From: Perognathus longimembris pacificus
Taxonomy: Eukaryota; Chordata; Mammalia; Rodentia; Heteromyidae
Assembly: GCF_023159225.1 (NCBI RefSeq)
Contig: NC_063162.1
Location: forward strand, 101,386,094-101,450,093
Reading direction: 5' to 3'
Length of the DNA stretch: 64,000 nt
The notes under the pieces are model-generated. The model was not told the DNA's origin and did no database searches. It was given only the letters and a program-made list of their open reading frames with translations. Shown here one piece after another: positions 34,061-48,100 of the stretch; position 1 is the first letter of the stretch, and each line of letters opens with the position of its first letter. The position numbers were made by a program, and so were the translations under genes.

Positions 34061-34749
34061 ATAAGGAAATTTTAAATATAACCAACAATACTGAAAATAA
34101 CATAACTGGTATTTACAGCCTTGGTCAGAGTTCTTTATTAAACAGGCATCTTTTTACTGTTCTGTGGATAGTTAACAATCAGCTTATGCAACAAAAATGA
34201 ACTGAATAAATACAAATTGAACTAGGAATTTGGAGGATATTTTTTTAACAGACATGGATTTTCAAATAAAATGTGAAATAGAAAACAAGTCATCTTCATA
34301 TAGACTTCCCTTTTACTACTAGATTTTGTAAAAATGTTAATACTCTAAAATGTGGGTGAAGTTACAGTTTACATTCACTTCTTGTATATACATTATCCAA
34401 TTAACATTCTAACCATGTTTTCAAGGTAGAAGTCCATAAGCATTCTCTAATAAGGCCAAAACAGCCATAGGTTATTTTTTCTCATGTGAATGTGTATGCA
34501 TTGTATACATATACGTCCTGAGACATGTTTCCTACAATGAAATTACTCATTTAAAGCAATGGGTAGAATGTCTCTCGACATGTAGTCACAAGGGTCTAAA
34601 ATCACATTGAGTATATTGCTTTGGTTGGATAAAACTAAAATCCACTTTTATTTGGCAAAATAAGCAGTCAAATGCAAATCAGTGTAAGTTTTCTGTATTT
34701 AGGGTGTATGTAGAATAACAACAATTGCTTTTTTAAAAATCAATATACA

Positions 34750-34950
34750 GGGCTGGGGATATAGCCTAGTGGCAAGAGTGCCTGCCTCGGATACACGAGG
34801 CCCTAGGTTCGATTCCCCAGCACCACATATACAGAAAACGGCCAGAAGCGGCGCTGTGGCTCAAGTGGCAGAGTGCTAGCCTTGAGCAAGAAGAAGCCAG
34901 GGACAGTGCTCAGGCCCTGAGTCCAAGGCCCAGGACTGGCCAAAAAAAAA
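34750..34950 (+). mobile_element. Young dimeric ID-like SINE within the PRKAR2B 3' UTR interval
   Basis: Full element flanked by AAAAATCAATATACA and AAAAATCAATTTACA (34,735-34,749 and 34,951-34,965), 14 of 15 bases matching. It would be antisense in a PRKAR2B transcript. Confidence 0.92.
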
Positions 34951-36009
34951 AAAAATCAATTTACATAGCTTATAAAAATTATTTCTACTATTGTAGATAA
35001 GATTTTTCATGAGATAAGAAGGTAAACCAAACCTCATGGGCTGCCAATGAGAGACACTGCAGTTGGCAGCCGGAGAACAGAAAACCAGTGTATGCCAGAC
35101 AGTGCCTGGTGAAGATCACAGAAATATCTATGGGCATCGAGACAAAAGAGTCCCAAATATGTTATGTGTAAGACCTTTCAGAAGATGAAAAAAAAAGTCA
35201 TTTAACAAGTTTTAGCAGTGAAGACTCTGTGACATTGTCCAAATTGAGCTTCTAAAGCTAGAGAATATGGGAGATACAGAATGAAGAAAAGAAGCAGAGA
35301 TATAAGCTGGATAAGGGAAAAGTGCATTAATGATCTTTCATCTTTTTCTTCCTATTATCATGATGACTAAATTGCCAGTCCTTAAAACTACTGGAGTATG
35401 TTACTGACATTATGCCAAAGAATTCAACATGTACTTTATTGCAAAAATATAAAAACTTTTAAAATTGCATATGTTTCATACCATTTCACCAATAGACCAA
35501 GGCCAACACATAACTTACCAAGCCAGAAACACTTCAAAACAAGAATGACTGAAACGCTGCTATACACAATGAATTATAAAATGAACGTGATGCCATGCTG
35601 GGTAGCATGAACCATTGCCAAGCCCTTCGACATGGGGCACAGTCACAATTAGGGTATCAACTTGAGTAAATCAAACACATATTGCCTATAAGAATGTCTT
35701 TTAATTTTCTTTAACATGAATGCTTTCAATATATTACAATAACTGGAATAAAACTTTCAGTCAAATTTTGTGGCATAGAAAGTCATTTTTATCAATATGT
35801 TGATTTTTTATGAACTACTTATTAGAAAGTGATGTTAAAGCCTATTGGTTATTAAATCACTACTGTTTACAGATACATTGTAAATGTAAAAAAAGGAAAA
35901 AACCTGAAGTCACAGAAAATGCTTGGCATCTACACAAATACATCCTCAGTGGACTAACCACTACTGTGTTAATTTTTCACTATAGGTCTTCTTGCTTCAC
36001 ACTTTTGCT

Positions 36010-36143
36010 TCATGCAGTGGGTTCAACAATATCCATGTTTGTTCCAAACAGGGCAACTAACTGCTCTTCATAGGTTGTGATGTTCCTTTTCATAATTTCC
36101 ATGCAAGGTCCCAAAAGCCTTTCAAATGCTTGCACATCCATGG
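36010..36143 (-). CDS. PRKAR2B: PRKAR2B exon 11 (C-terminus and stop)
   Basis: It encodes about residues 375-418: [20 protein letters not shown], then [20 protein letters not shown] and PTA, with the stop TGA at 36012-36010. The acceptor is TATCATAG|CC. The 3' UTR continues leftwards. Confidence 0.97.
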
Positions 36144-39100
36144 CTATGATAAGGAAAGAAGACATTTAAAGTAGTAATCATTGCAACATTAAAAGCTAAG
36201 TCATAACATCCAATTCACTATCATCATCCATTATCATATTGCAATTGTGGCACATCAATAATGTAAGAGTATTTTTAGTTGTACATATTGTAAAATACAA
36301 GACAAAGCATAAAGATGAATCTTCTAGTTCAAACAAAGAAGTGTACAAAGCCACCCTCAGTCACTCTCAGGTCCTTGGGAAGATGGGAAGAAGAGCCAAG
36401 GTGGGCAGGAGTGCTAACACCAGGATGGGGGGCTGTCATAGTAAGGTCTTGGAACTTAAAAAAATTTTTTTTCTCTGAATAATTAAGGTCTTGGAAATTT
36501 TAAAAATAACTTTTGGCCAGGTGCCAGTGGCTCACATCTATAGTCCTAGCTACTCAGGAGGGTAAGATCTGAGGATCACAGTTCAAAGCCAGCCTGGGCA
36601 GGAAAGTCCATGAGGCTCTGTATCTCCAATTAACTACCCCCCCCCCCAAAAAAAAAGCCAGAAATGATGCTGTGGCTCAAGTAGTAGAGCACTAGCCTTG
36701 AACACAAAGGCTCAGAGACAGCACCCAGGCCCTGAGTTCAAGCCTCAGAACCATTACACACACAAAAAATTGATGTCTCTAGTATTAGAAAGCCCCCAAG
36801 GTGGCAAGGGAATGTTTCCTATTCTCAGAGTTAAATTTGCATAAAATTTTCTCTCTCCTATGCAATTCAAAATGGCAGTCAATACATTGCTCTTGTCCAC
36901 TTCTATAAATATATGATATTTATCACTTTGCTCACCTGTCCTGTGCATTTTAAAACTGAATTTATAAAACGCAGAAAATATGTACTGTCTTTTACAGACT
37001 ACATTAGAATCCTTTTGCCTATCAAATTTACAAAGGTAAAGTAAGGATGGGGTGAATGGGCAACCTTGCCCTGCTGGCAGCATGTGAATCCATATAAACT
37101 GAGTATCAAAAATTAACAAGCCTGCTTCTGAAGACCATTTTAAGAAAAACCTTATCCGTGGAGAGGTCATCTACATGTGTGCACGCGCATGCACACGCAC
37201 ACACATGTGCGTGCGTGCACGTGTATGTAGTAAAAAATCCATATATTTCCCAGAGGACAGCAAGTAATTTGTCATGTATATATTTACCTAACAGAATGTT
37301 AGGTAAGGAATGTTGATAAGGACATTTCTTCAGGCTATCATTGGATGAGCAAAGCATTTTACATTTTTGTGTGTGTGCCAGTCCTAGGGGTTGAACTCAG
37401 GCCCTGGGTACTATCTCTTAGTTTTTTCTTTTCTTCGTCTTTTTTTTTTTTTTTTCCCAAGGCTAGTGCTCTATCTCTTAGTAGTTAATTGAAGATAAAG
37501 GCTGGCTTTTCTGCCCAGTCTCAGCCTCCTGAGTAGCTAGATTACAGGGGTGAGCCACTAGCACCTGGCTTACAAATTTTTTTTAAACAAAATCTATACA
37601 AATAAAGACAAAAAGGAATTATAGGGGCAATTAAAAGTGGTGGTGATGGTGTGGGAAAGTTTAGTTTTTCCAATATATTCTGTATTCCTCGGATTCTTTT
37701 TAATATGAGTATAATTGTCAAAATAATAATTTCATTCCCATCACTGTTACTCTTAATAGCTCAACTGAGGGAAATTGCCTGTCAGTCCCTAAGACTTCAT
37801 CTAGTTTATAATACTTATTTAAAACCTTTTAAAAAGTGGCCACTCTGAGAAGTTAATTTGAGGATCTGTGCAAATATTAAGAATGCTGAAACAAAGTTAA
37901 TCTTGTTGAATTATGAGTGAAGAACCTGGCGAGGCTAATTACTGTGGGATTTGTTTTATTGAAAATGCCATATGGCCATTTGATGAATTATATTTTTCAT
38001 TACCAAGGTAAATGATTTATCAGACATAAAATCAGATACATAAAGATGTCTCCCAGCTGAAAAAAGCATTTCTGCTAAGCTCTTTTGGTAACAGAAAGTA
38101 ATAAACAGCTGAACAGCAAAGACACTTGATTTTGCTCCCATAAGCCAGACTCTGGGACATGGTGCTTGCCCATGTGTTTTTTCACAGTCCTCCAATTTTG
38201 CTTCAGTGCTTATGAATGAACTTTACAAAAACAGTACTTTTGTCTTGTCTTTTGAGGAACATAGCACATGTTATTTATTTGACATTTTAGATAGAAAATG
38301 GGTACTTGGAATTCGTATTTTAATTATTAAAAGCATTCGTACACATACAAAACAAAATGAACATAAAACTTTTTATGGAAAAACAGTTCTCATAAACTGA
38401 TATAATGCCACAAGTCCTAACTTAGGTCTCTTTTGGGGGACCATAGTATTTGTGAACCCAATAAAAATGATCTGTACAAGATGAACACATAAAATGAAGA
38501 CATAACAATTCTAGTGACCACCGTAGCAGTCCCTACCTAAGCATTTCACAGTCCCAATGGCATGTGCAGAAGCTGCTCTTGGTTTGTTTGTTACCAGGGC
38601 AAGCTCTCCAAAGTACTGTCCTCGAGAGCATCGAGCGATTTCTACAGCACCGTTCTCCTCTACTTCTGATTTTCCCTGATGAGATAAGTTAAAAAAAAAT
38701 TAGGGTTTTTGGTTGTGTGTGTGTGTGTGTGTGTGTGTAGATTCTGTTGCTTGAAATCCTGGCCTGCATTCCTATACTCTCAGCTGTTTTGCTTGTTTCT
38801 AGCCTCCTATCACTTGAACCATACCTCTAGTTCCAACTTTTTACTGGTTAATTACAGATAAGAGTCATAGACTTGTCTGCCAGGGCTGGCTTTGAACCAT
38901 GATCCTTAGATCTCAGTCTCCTGAGTTGCTAGGATTATAGATATGAGCCATTAGTGCCCAGCTTACAAACAGTAGCTTGTACTTGGTTTATGAAAAGAGA
39001 AGTTAAGCTTAATCAAAGCAACAGAAAGAAAATCTATTTTGTTGCTTGCTAATATTATGGGGACTTAAGAATACTTACCTTTCTTTTCATAGTAATTTTC

Positions 39101-42100
39101 ACTTCTCCAGATTCTACAATGAAAAAAGAATCAGCCAAATCTCCCTATGAGAAAAACAAAAACAAAAACAAAAAACAATGGTGAGAATGCAAATTTGACA
39201 GCAACCCTGAAATCATATTCTTGAAATCAGCCTGAAAAGTAATACTCACGTGAAGAGGCTATTTCCTTCTCTGATTTGAGAGGTTAAGATGGTTAATTAT
39301 ATACTAACAGGTTCATTTGTAAAATATTTGAAATCATATAGTCTTTACCACAACATGTCTGCTAAAAGCTAAGAAAATACGGGAAATAACACTAAGATAA
39401 GAACCTCCCTCAGATTTCAGTTTGGATAACAGTATATGTAGTCAGAACTGGCAACAACACTGTTTGGATCCTATCCTGACAGCATCTCCCATGTTAGCAG
39501 GAGTACATCCCTGACCTCCAACCCCTGCTATGTCCCCCTAAAGTAACAAGCACTGGTATGGTGACCTACGGTAGTCATGGACTCAAAAGAGCTGAAAGCT
39601 CCCAGCCAGGTACATGAGGAGTTGTAGATGCAGGCTTTTAAGTCTAGAGAGTTAAGTAGTATAGATGTGGGCCTTGAAGCTTTTACTGCAGTTAAGGACC
39701 AATCCACTTCCAGTTTTTGAAAAGACTTCTATAATCCTAAAGAGTGGTGTCATTTGTGACCACATACACATTTTTTTCTTGTTGTTGATTTACAAAAATT
39801 CTGCCTTGATTTCTAATGATTCCTTAAAAAAAAAACAAAGAACAAATTTAAGCAGTGTTCTATGTGAGACCATAGATTTTAACTTGTATTGGCCTCTCAG
39901 AGTGACTCTGGAAAAAGAGGTATTTCAAAACTCCAGTATAAATCAAAACTTAGCATAAGATTATATCACAATTAGCCTGCTCTGGTTTGGGGTCTGATCC
40001 ATAATTATGATGAAATAGAAAACAGGAAAAAAACCTATAGATTGTATCATAAAAATAAATGATGACTCTAAGATCCTTATAATTTAGTACATATACATGT
40101 TCACACTTAAAAGGAATGAACTATATACAGGTACCTTTAATGAACTATTAAATACAGCCTCTCTCTCTCTCTCTCTCAGTTCTAGGGTCTCATGCATGTT
40201 AAACATGTATTCTATCACAACTATACCCTCAGCTTCCTCTTCCTTTATTTTTCTGTCAAGTTTATTTTGTGTATTTATTTTGTCAGTTGTGGGGCTTGAA
40301 CTCGTCTGGATTGTGGGCTTAAACTCGGGGTCTGGGCACTGTCCTTGAGCTTTTCCTCAAGGCTGGTGTTCTACCACTTTGAGCCACAGCCCCACTCCTG
40401 GTTTTTGAGCGATGAGTCTCCCAGGAACTTTTCTGCTCCAGCTGGGATTCACAGATCTCACCCTTCTGAGTAGCTAGGATTACAGGCATGAGCCACAGGC
40501 ACCTGGCTTTCTATCAAGTTTTTTTTTTTTTTTTTTTGCCAGTACTGGGCCTTGGACTCAGGGCCTGAGCACTGTCCCTGGCTTCTTCTTGCTCAAGGCT
40601 AGCACTCTGCCACTAGAGCCACAGCGCCACTTCTGGCCATTTTTTGTGTATGTGGTGCTGGGGAATCGAACCCAGGGCCTCATGTATACGAGGCAAGCAC
40701 TCTTGCCACTAGGCCACATCCCCAGCCCTCTATCAAGTTTTTATAAAGGATTTATGCTGAATCTCCAAGTGTTATAAGTCATGATATTTCTATCAGCTGT
40801 GGTGTAAATGTGTTCCAAATGTCTACATAACTGGTGATATCTGAATAAAGTTTGTGGGCTGTGCCAGTGTATTGTACAATAGTGATGCAAGATGCACTGG
40901 AGAATTGGGTAAAGAGTGCATGGGAACACTCAGTACCATTTTTGCAACTTCTTATCTATGTTTCAAAATGAAAAGGTTTTATATAAACAGCATTTTCAGA
41001 AGCTAGGGAGTGTTAACTGAGTGGTAGCATACATGATTAGCATGCATAAGACCTTAAGGTCAGTCCCAATACCAAGCCACCACCACAACAAATAAACACA
41101 AGTGTTTAAGAAGTGCTCCATATTTGACTATATAATCGTTCCTATTACATAACTGTAGCCTGCTCTTCCTAACCTGACTGCATGTATGGAAACACAGATA
41201 CACCGGCACACATGACTAGTTGACATTCACTTATGTGCCTTCCAGACAATAATGTTCTTCCTCACTGCCACAGGTCTTGAATGTCATTTCACAAAAAAAG
41301 CCCAATGGTCTTCATAAATCCTAGTTTAGCAGCCCTTTGGGTCACGAAGGCACGGAGCACTCTTGGTCCCAATGGGGATCTTAGAAAAGCATCAGGGTTC
41401 AAGAACGTGCTCAGTTAGCACATTTTGTGCTTGGAAGTCATACAGAGTATGGGCGCTTGTCTCCCCATGGCAAGTGTGTCTAGAAGCAGACTCGGGAGGT
41501 TTCCTCACAGAGCAGTCACTCAGACCTCTACCGTGTCTCCTAATGGATCCGTGGGTTCGTTAACCTCATGGAGCATTCACTGATTTTCTCTTATAACTGA
41601 CAGATCATTATATAAATATGAATTTCATGTTACATATTATAAAATGATGCAGAAAGTCAGTTGAGGGTTTAGGGTTATATAAACAAAAATATGTAAATAG
41701 ACGAATAGCTGTAAATTGAACACATGAATAGACTATTTGATAGAATAATATTGTTATTCCACTGCTGCATACTAATTCTAGAAACCAAATTCATTGAGAG
41801 TTATACAACCCTTAATTGAATTACATTTACAAATACCTGAGCAATGATTTGTTCTCCGTCATTGTAAACTTTGGTGCCTATCACATCTACCACTTTCAGG
41901 CGTTCAGAAACCTACAAAAAAATAAAGATTATTAAAAATAAATGGGCTGTATATCAGTTTGAAAATAAAAATTAAACAAAATAAAATAAATGGACTAATT
42001 AGGTAATCTACTTATTTTGTAGATTAAAAAGTGGTGGCGTATGGGCTAAATAAACTAAGCAGTATGTGGACTGTATGTGCGATTGTTACATGACTTAACT

Positions 42101-45100
42101 GTTAGAATTTTAAAGTAAAACATTTTGTATTTCCAGCCTCCCTCAAAGTATAAGACAATTCAGCAACCCCAGCCCATATTTCCACATGGCAGCTGTTTCT
42201 TTAGATGGGAGCACATGGTCTCCAGTTTGCCATAGTCCCTTCCTGGCTTGCTTTCTGTCTTTATGTCACTAGCCTGGCTCTGCAAGCGTTGGGTTTCCAC
42301 CCCCTGAGCTATTTCTATTTAAGGAGATAGCATTGCTGGAGAAGATCAGCTGCCTAACATGCATTCTGTAATGAGGCCAAAATCCTACCAGGCGTAAACT
42401 CACAACCCAACAGGGACATTAGAACGGAAAAACACAACTGCATTGGCATTTGCCACTTTATAAGGCATTTGTAAGCACATAGTGTGCCTCTCTCTAATTA
42501 CTCTCAACATACTTCATATACAAGATGAAACTACCTAGAAAAACATTGAGTTTAACAAGGTATGACAGGGTAGAGCTGGATTTTTAGGCTAACAACTCTC
42601 ATAAGTTTATTCCTTCAAAGATAAACCTTTAGCAGCTGGTCTCAATTCAGAAGACATCTGGGCTGCAAACTAGAGGCCATGAGGGAGTGAGGCATGGGGG
42701 TGTTCAAGAGAACATTCTAGGCAGATGGCAAAGAACACAGGTTTGAAGTTGAGAAACAGCAGGAAGCTGGTGTGACCAGAGCAGGATCAGTGTGGAACAG
42801 TAGGAAATGGGGTGAGAGGTACAGGGCAGGGACACACATCGCCTTAGAGACTTGTGAGAAGGATCATACACACATGAATGCCATAATCGACACTTTAAAA
42901 GGATTCTGCTGGCAGCTGGTACAAGTCAGGCAAGAGGTGATGACAGCTCAGACTGGAGGTGATGCTGGTGATGTGAGTGGGATAAGACCAGATGCGGATG
43001 CGTTTTGAAGACAGTGCAGGCAAGGTTTCTAGGTGGGGCAAACAGCCAAGTAAGCGGTAACTACAAGGTTTCTGGCCTGAAACACTGGAAGGATGGTGCT
43101 GCCACATATTAAGATGTGGAAGAAAAACGAGGAGAAGGTTTGGCATGAATTAAGTTTGAAACGTTTAAGACATGTGACAGGAGACGTTAAATAAGCACGG
43201 AGAGTGATGTCAATTGTAGGAGGTACCAGCAGTTAGACAGTATTTAAGAATAGGATCTGACAGGTTCACCAAGTTGAAGTGTAGCTTGAGAAAAGATACA
43301 ATCAGAGGCTTGGAATACACACGTGAAGAAAAGAAGAGGAGTAAACAGGGAGACAAAGTCCAGTACCAGTGGCTCTGTCTGTAATCCTAGCTACTCAAAA
43401 GGCTAGGATTGCAATTCAAAGACAGCCCAAACAGAAAAAAATCTGTGACTCTAATATCCAATTAACCAGCAAAAAGCCAGAGGTGGAGGTGTGGCTCAAG
43501 TTGTACAGCACCAGCATTGAGAAAAAAAATGAGGGAAAGCACTCTGTCCCCGAGTTTAAGCTCTAGTTCCCAAGCCAAGAGAATTGTGTTCAGGTAACTA
43601 AATAACTCTGTCCTGTAACATGTAACTAGTGGCTCCAGCTGACATTTTTACATGATTGTTTTAAGTCTATTAAAACCACATACAAATTTGCCATAGATCT
43701 TGTATTAAGTAACAAAGCACATACAGGGAAGTAAAAGGAATACATGAAAATTATGAACATAACACCACCATTTGTTCTTTTAGCACAAAGCTATGGATCA
43801 ATTTTGCTTAAAGAAACTTTTCTGTAGAACTAACTCTTCCTAGCAAAAAAAGCTTTCAAGGCAGAACAAAGTATAAACTGTACTTACCTCCAAGGATTTA
43901 AGGAATGGCAGTGACTCGATAAAGCTTTCATACATTTTTCTCTTTTTGGCATTGTTTTTGACAATTATTCTCCTGAAGGTTACCCTGTCCTAAAGGCATA
44001 ATGTGAAATACAAGGCCTGTTAAAATACAGGTTCTGGGAGGAAAAGAAATCCAAACAAAACAGTTTTTTTTTCTTCCAAGGAATCAACAATAATTGAAGA
44101 TTTTGAATCAACACTTAACAGTTTTAATTCAACTCATTTCAGATTTTTCTTTCTTCAAGCAGAAAATATAGAATCATGCAAAATATTTTCATCTTTTTGG
44201 GGGAAAGAAGTGTTGGTTGCTTTTATTCCTAACAGAAATCAGACCACTATGTGAAGATACACCCACAAGGAGGCGCTGTCATACCATTAAAAAATACAGA
44301 CCAGACCTGTTTTTAATGTGAATGGCGGCTCTAGACATGGACAGCATTTCTATAAAAACAAAAACAACAACAAAAAAGTAGGAAAGAAAACCTCAGCATG
44401 CATTCCTCATAGTAACATTGTTTTGTTAAATATTTATTTCAGTCATACACAAAGACTTGCACATAAATGTACTGGTCATGACGTATTTCCTAATGTTGAC
44501 TGAAGTAAAAAAAAAACTACATGAAAAACACTGGGACAAAATATAAAGTCACACTGAAAAATATGTATTCTAGGCTTTTTTCATATCTAAATCATACTAG
44601 AATTTTCTTCTGAACATGTGAAGGCCACAGAGGAACTATATTTTCTTGAATAAGATCTATTTCAGGACTTTACAATATTTAGGGCTTAAAATCCTCTTAT
44701 TTATGTCTATTAGATCACATGATCTCAAAGATGCAGAGATGAACTGAGGAAGTAGGAAAATTTCTGAGCACAAGAGCTCAAAAATTATTCTCCTAAAATT
44801 TTTATTTTGGCTGGGCACAGGTGATTCATATCTGTAACCCTAGCTACACAGAACGCTGAGGTCTGAGGATGACAGTTCAAAGCCAGCCCAGGCAGGAAAG
44901 TCCATCAGACTCTTAACTACAAACAACCACCAACAAGCTGGAAGGGAAACTGTGGTTCAAGAGGTAGAGCACTAGCCCTGAACAAAAAATAACTCAAGGA
45001 CAGTGCTCAAGCCCTGAGTTCAAGCTGCAGGATGGGGAGAAAAAAAAATTCATTAAGTATTATTTCAAATCTAAAATGAATGCTCCCCCAATTACACAGT

Positions 45101-48100
45101 TCACCAGTGGCAGACAATTATACCATTTAAAATTTTTTTTTAAATGGAGGTGGTATACTTAATTAAAAGTTACTATACCAATATATCAAAGCTGAACTTA
45201 AATGTACTATTATGATGGAGAAAAAAATCCAGTGAAGTTGTAAAAAATACCAAGGTATAATGGGCTAAATGCCACCCCCTCCTTTCCTCCCATTCATTTA
45301 ATGCTGAAAATGAATCCCCAAGGTGACAGTACTGAGATGGGGCCTTCAGGAGGTGAGGAGGTCCTGAGTGCAGAGTCCCTTATGAAAAGAGACCCGGTAG
45401 AACTGTGCTGCCATTCCAACTACTGGGTGGCCATCTCTGCACCAGGGAGCAGCCTCTACCAACCTCCACATGTCCCAGCTTCGTCTTGGCTTTCCCTACC
45501 TCCAGAACTGTGAGAAACCAACATTTCGCTGTTGAAGCCACCTGTTCCACAGTAATCTGCATCCTATCTAGACAGATTAGGGCATTAGGAAATTAAGCAT
45601 CCTGTTCTTCAATTTATTACAACTTTAAAATTGCCTAGGATTTGGATTTGCACTCTCAATTTTCTTAAGGAGGGCATTTTACAAGATACTCTACATCAAA
45701 ATCTGCTGTAGTGATTTCTGAGATTCTATGTCTAGCTCAAGAATCTATATCTTATAAAAGCTCCCGAGTGATTCTTACACATACAAGGCTTAAGAACCAA
45801 TACCATTTTAGGACAGAGCTGACTGCAAAACAGAGAAGACCTGAATTTTCATGATAGGACATGAATTCTATCTCTCAGGAATAATTTTCTATTAATGGCC
45901 CACCACTTTGCCCCCACTATAAAAAACAAAGCCCAGAAAGTCCAATTTCAAATGCTTTAATCCTAGTCATTTCAATAATCCCCTCTGAATCTTGAGCTCA
46001 GTCATGTAGACCAGCTAATCTCTCACAGCCAACAGTAACAAAGTATTATTTACAGAGTGAGATTATTAAATAAAGGACTTTTCTCTAGGGATTTGCTTAT
46101 CTTTACACCTGCACTTATATGGCAGAGCTCCAGTCTACTGACCTTAAAGTTTTCATTCCTACTCAACTTTGTCTGAGGAGGCAAGTTGCTTTTAAAAGCA
46201 GATTTGAAATACTACAGAATCATTCTAATTGGTATTACTGTTCACATATACATGTACCACCCAGTGAAAGCACATACAGCCCTTTAACGAACTGTAATAG
46301 CATGTACAGACTACCAAAAATCTCTGGACCTGTTTCCAAGAAGCTTAAATATTATATACTCTGGGAAATCCTGGGCCATTTAATGCCTAACTAAAAGTTT
46401 CCACAAGGATAAAAACCATCAACATTCAAAGAGGCCAACCAGAAAATAACTGATCTTTTATGAGAGAGGTCTCCTGAGTGTGAGATAATCTAATCCTGGC
46501 TGGCAACTCCATTGGGATGACTACATTTTAAAGTTATACCTTGCTTAACAGTACAGATCATGGCAAATGCTAGATTTATTTAGGTAAACACTTTCTATAA
46601 ACCCAGGTATGCTCAGATGTGGTTTTCCTTTGCTGGTTTGGGTGTTCAGATCTTTGAAACACTTTGTTCAGTCCTTGAAACACTTCGTATGAGGAGTTGC
46701 CTTCTACCTGAAACAATTCCATTTTATTCCTACAACTTAAAAAAGTGACTCATCACATTTTAAATAACTGCCTGGTTCTAATAAAAAATAAATGTAAAAC
46801 ATCTTGTTTCTCGGATCAAGAGATATTTTTATCAGCTCAATCCACTTCTGAGTTAAATGCTGAGTTGAATAATGGGTAACTTCTGTAATAGCATTGTCTT
46901 TAGAAATGAGATAGTTAGACAAACTTCCTATTTAGTTTAACTTCTTCTACCAGACCATTTAGGAAAAATAACCAAAGAAATAGACACAAAAACTACAAGA
47001 TGGGCTGTTTTCAACAACAGATACTGCAATCATCAGACAGCTCCTAGAAGCTGATGAGAAAAACAGATCACAGGCCTCACCTCCAGTCTACAAGATCCCC
47101 AGGAGATCTGCAAGCTTATGGAAGTTGAGAATTGCTACCCAAAATACAGCCTTTGAGACGGTTTACAAGCACATGGAACTTTGCGTTCTACCATCATGTA
47201 TGAAAAGAACCCCCTTCCTTACCCCACTAGCCACCTTACCCCACTTCCTTACCCCACTTATCCCACTGGTCTGTAGCCATTGTCTTCAAACCAACTTTTA
47301 AGTCATGTAGAAACACAACCATTAAGAAATTTATTTAAAGGTATAGATTGAGTAACCCTTTTATGAAATTCTTGAGTCAACTCATGGGTTTAGATTTGAG
47401 GTTTTTTTCCTTCTCTCCGATTGGGGACCATCTACTCTTACATAATGAGCCACCTGAGGGATGAGACCCAAGTCTAAACACAAAATCCATGTTTCACATA
47501 CATCCTGTACATCTTGCCTCTATTATGTTGGGGTCAGCTGTGCCTTTAAGGGGCCACTGCTGACCTTGGCCTGTCCCTCCCCTTCCTCCTTTGGCAGGAA
47601 GAGAAGGCCCTGCTCCTGGGGCAGCACATGTGTAATGGAGGACACCCCAGAAACCCAAGCCTTGGGGGGCTGGGCCTCCGCCCCCAAAGGAGGTCCCCTG
47701 ACATCACTTGATGGACAGCCCTCTGTGACCAATGTGCAATCCCTCTCTTGTACCCGCCCTCAGGGGTATATCTGGGGGGGGGGGCTCCTCATTTGAATAA
47801 ACAGAAGCCCTAGAGGTTTTCTCCGAGATCTCATGCGCTCATGTCTCCCTTGGGCCCCACTCCCGCGGTCCAATACTCTACCGGCCGGAGGGGGCGTGAG
47901 AGAGTAGGTATGGATCCCCTGCAGAATAGATAGGTAAGCCCAGGACCCTTCCCCACGTGTTGGGGAAGGATAGAGCTAAGCCCGGTAAATTTACAGCCCA
48001 ACACTATTATACATATTACAGTATATATTCTCTTATGACATTGTATTACAATACAAAATCATGCCATGCATTGTAATTTTATATAATATTCATAATGGCC

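Larger units (their letters stand above)
34020..36009 (-). other. PRKAR2B: PRKAR2B 3' UTR (extent inferred)
   Basis: AT-rich sequence follows the stop codon with no other gene on this strand. Two AATAAA hexamers on the minus strand (34060-34055 and 34042-34037) are the leftmost close pair and are candidate polyadenylation signals, which would give a UTR of about 2 kb. Earlier hexamers cannot be excluded. A young SINE lies inside this interval at 34,750-34,950. Confidence 0.45.

Noticed and set aside
34750..34830. tRNA-like sequences with A and B box resemblance (here and in every young SINE)
   Set aside because: They are the tRNA-derived heads of SINEs with target duplications and A-tails, not tRNA genes.
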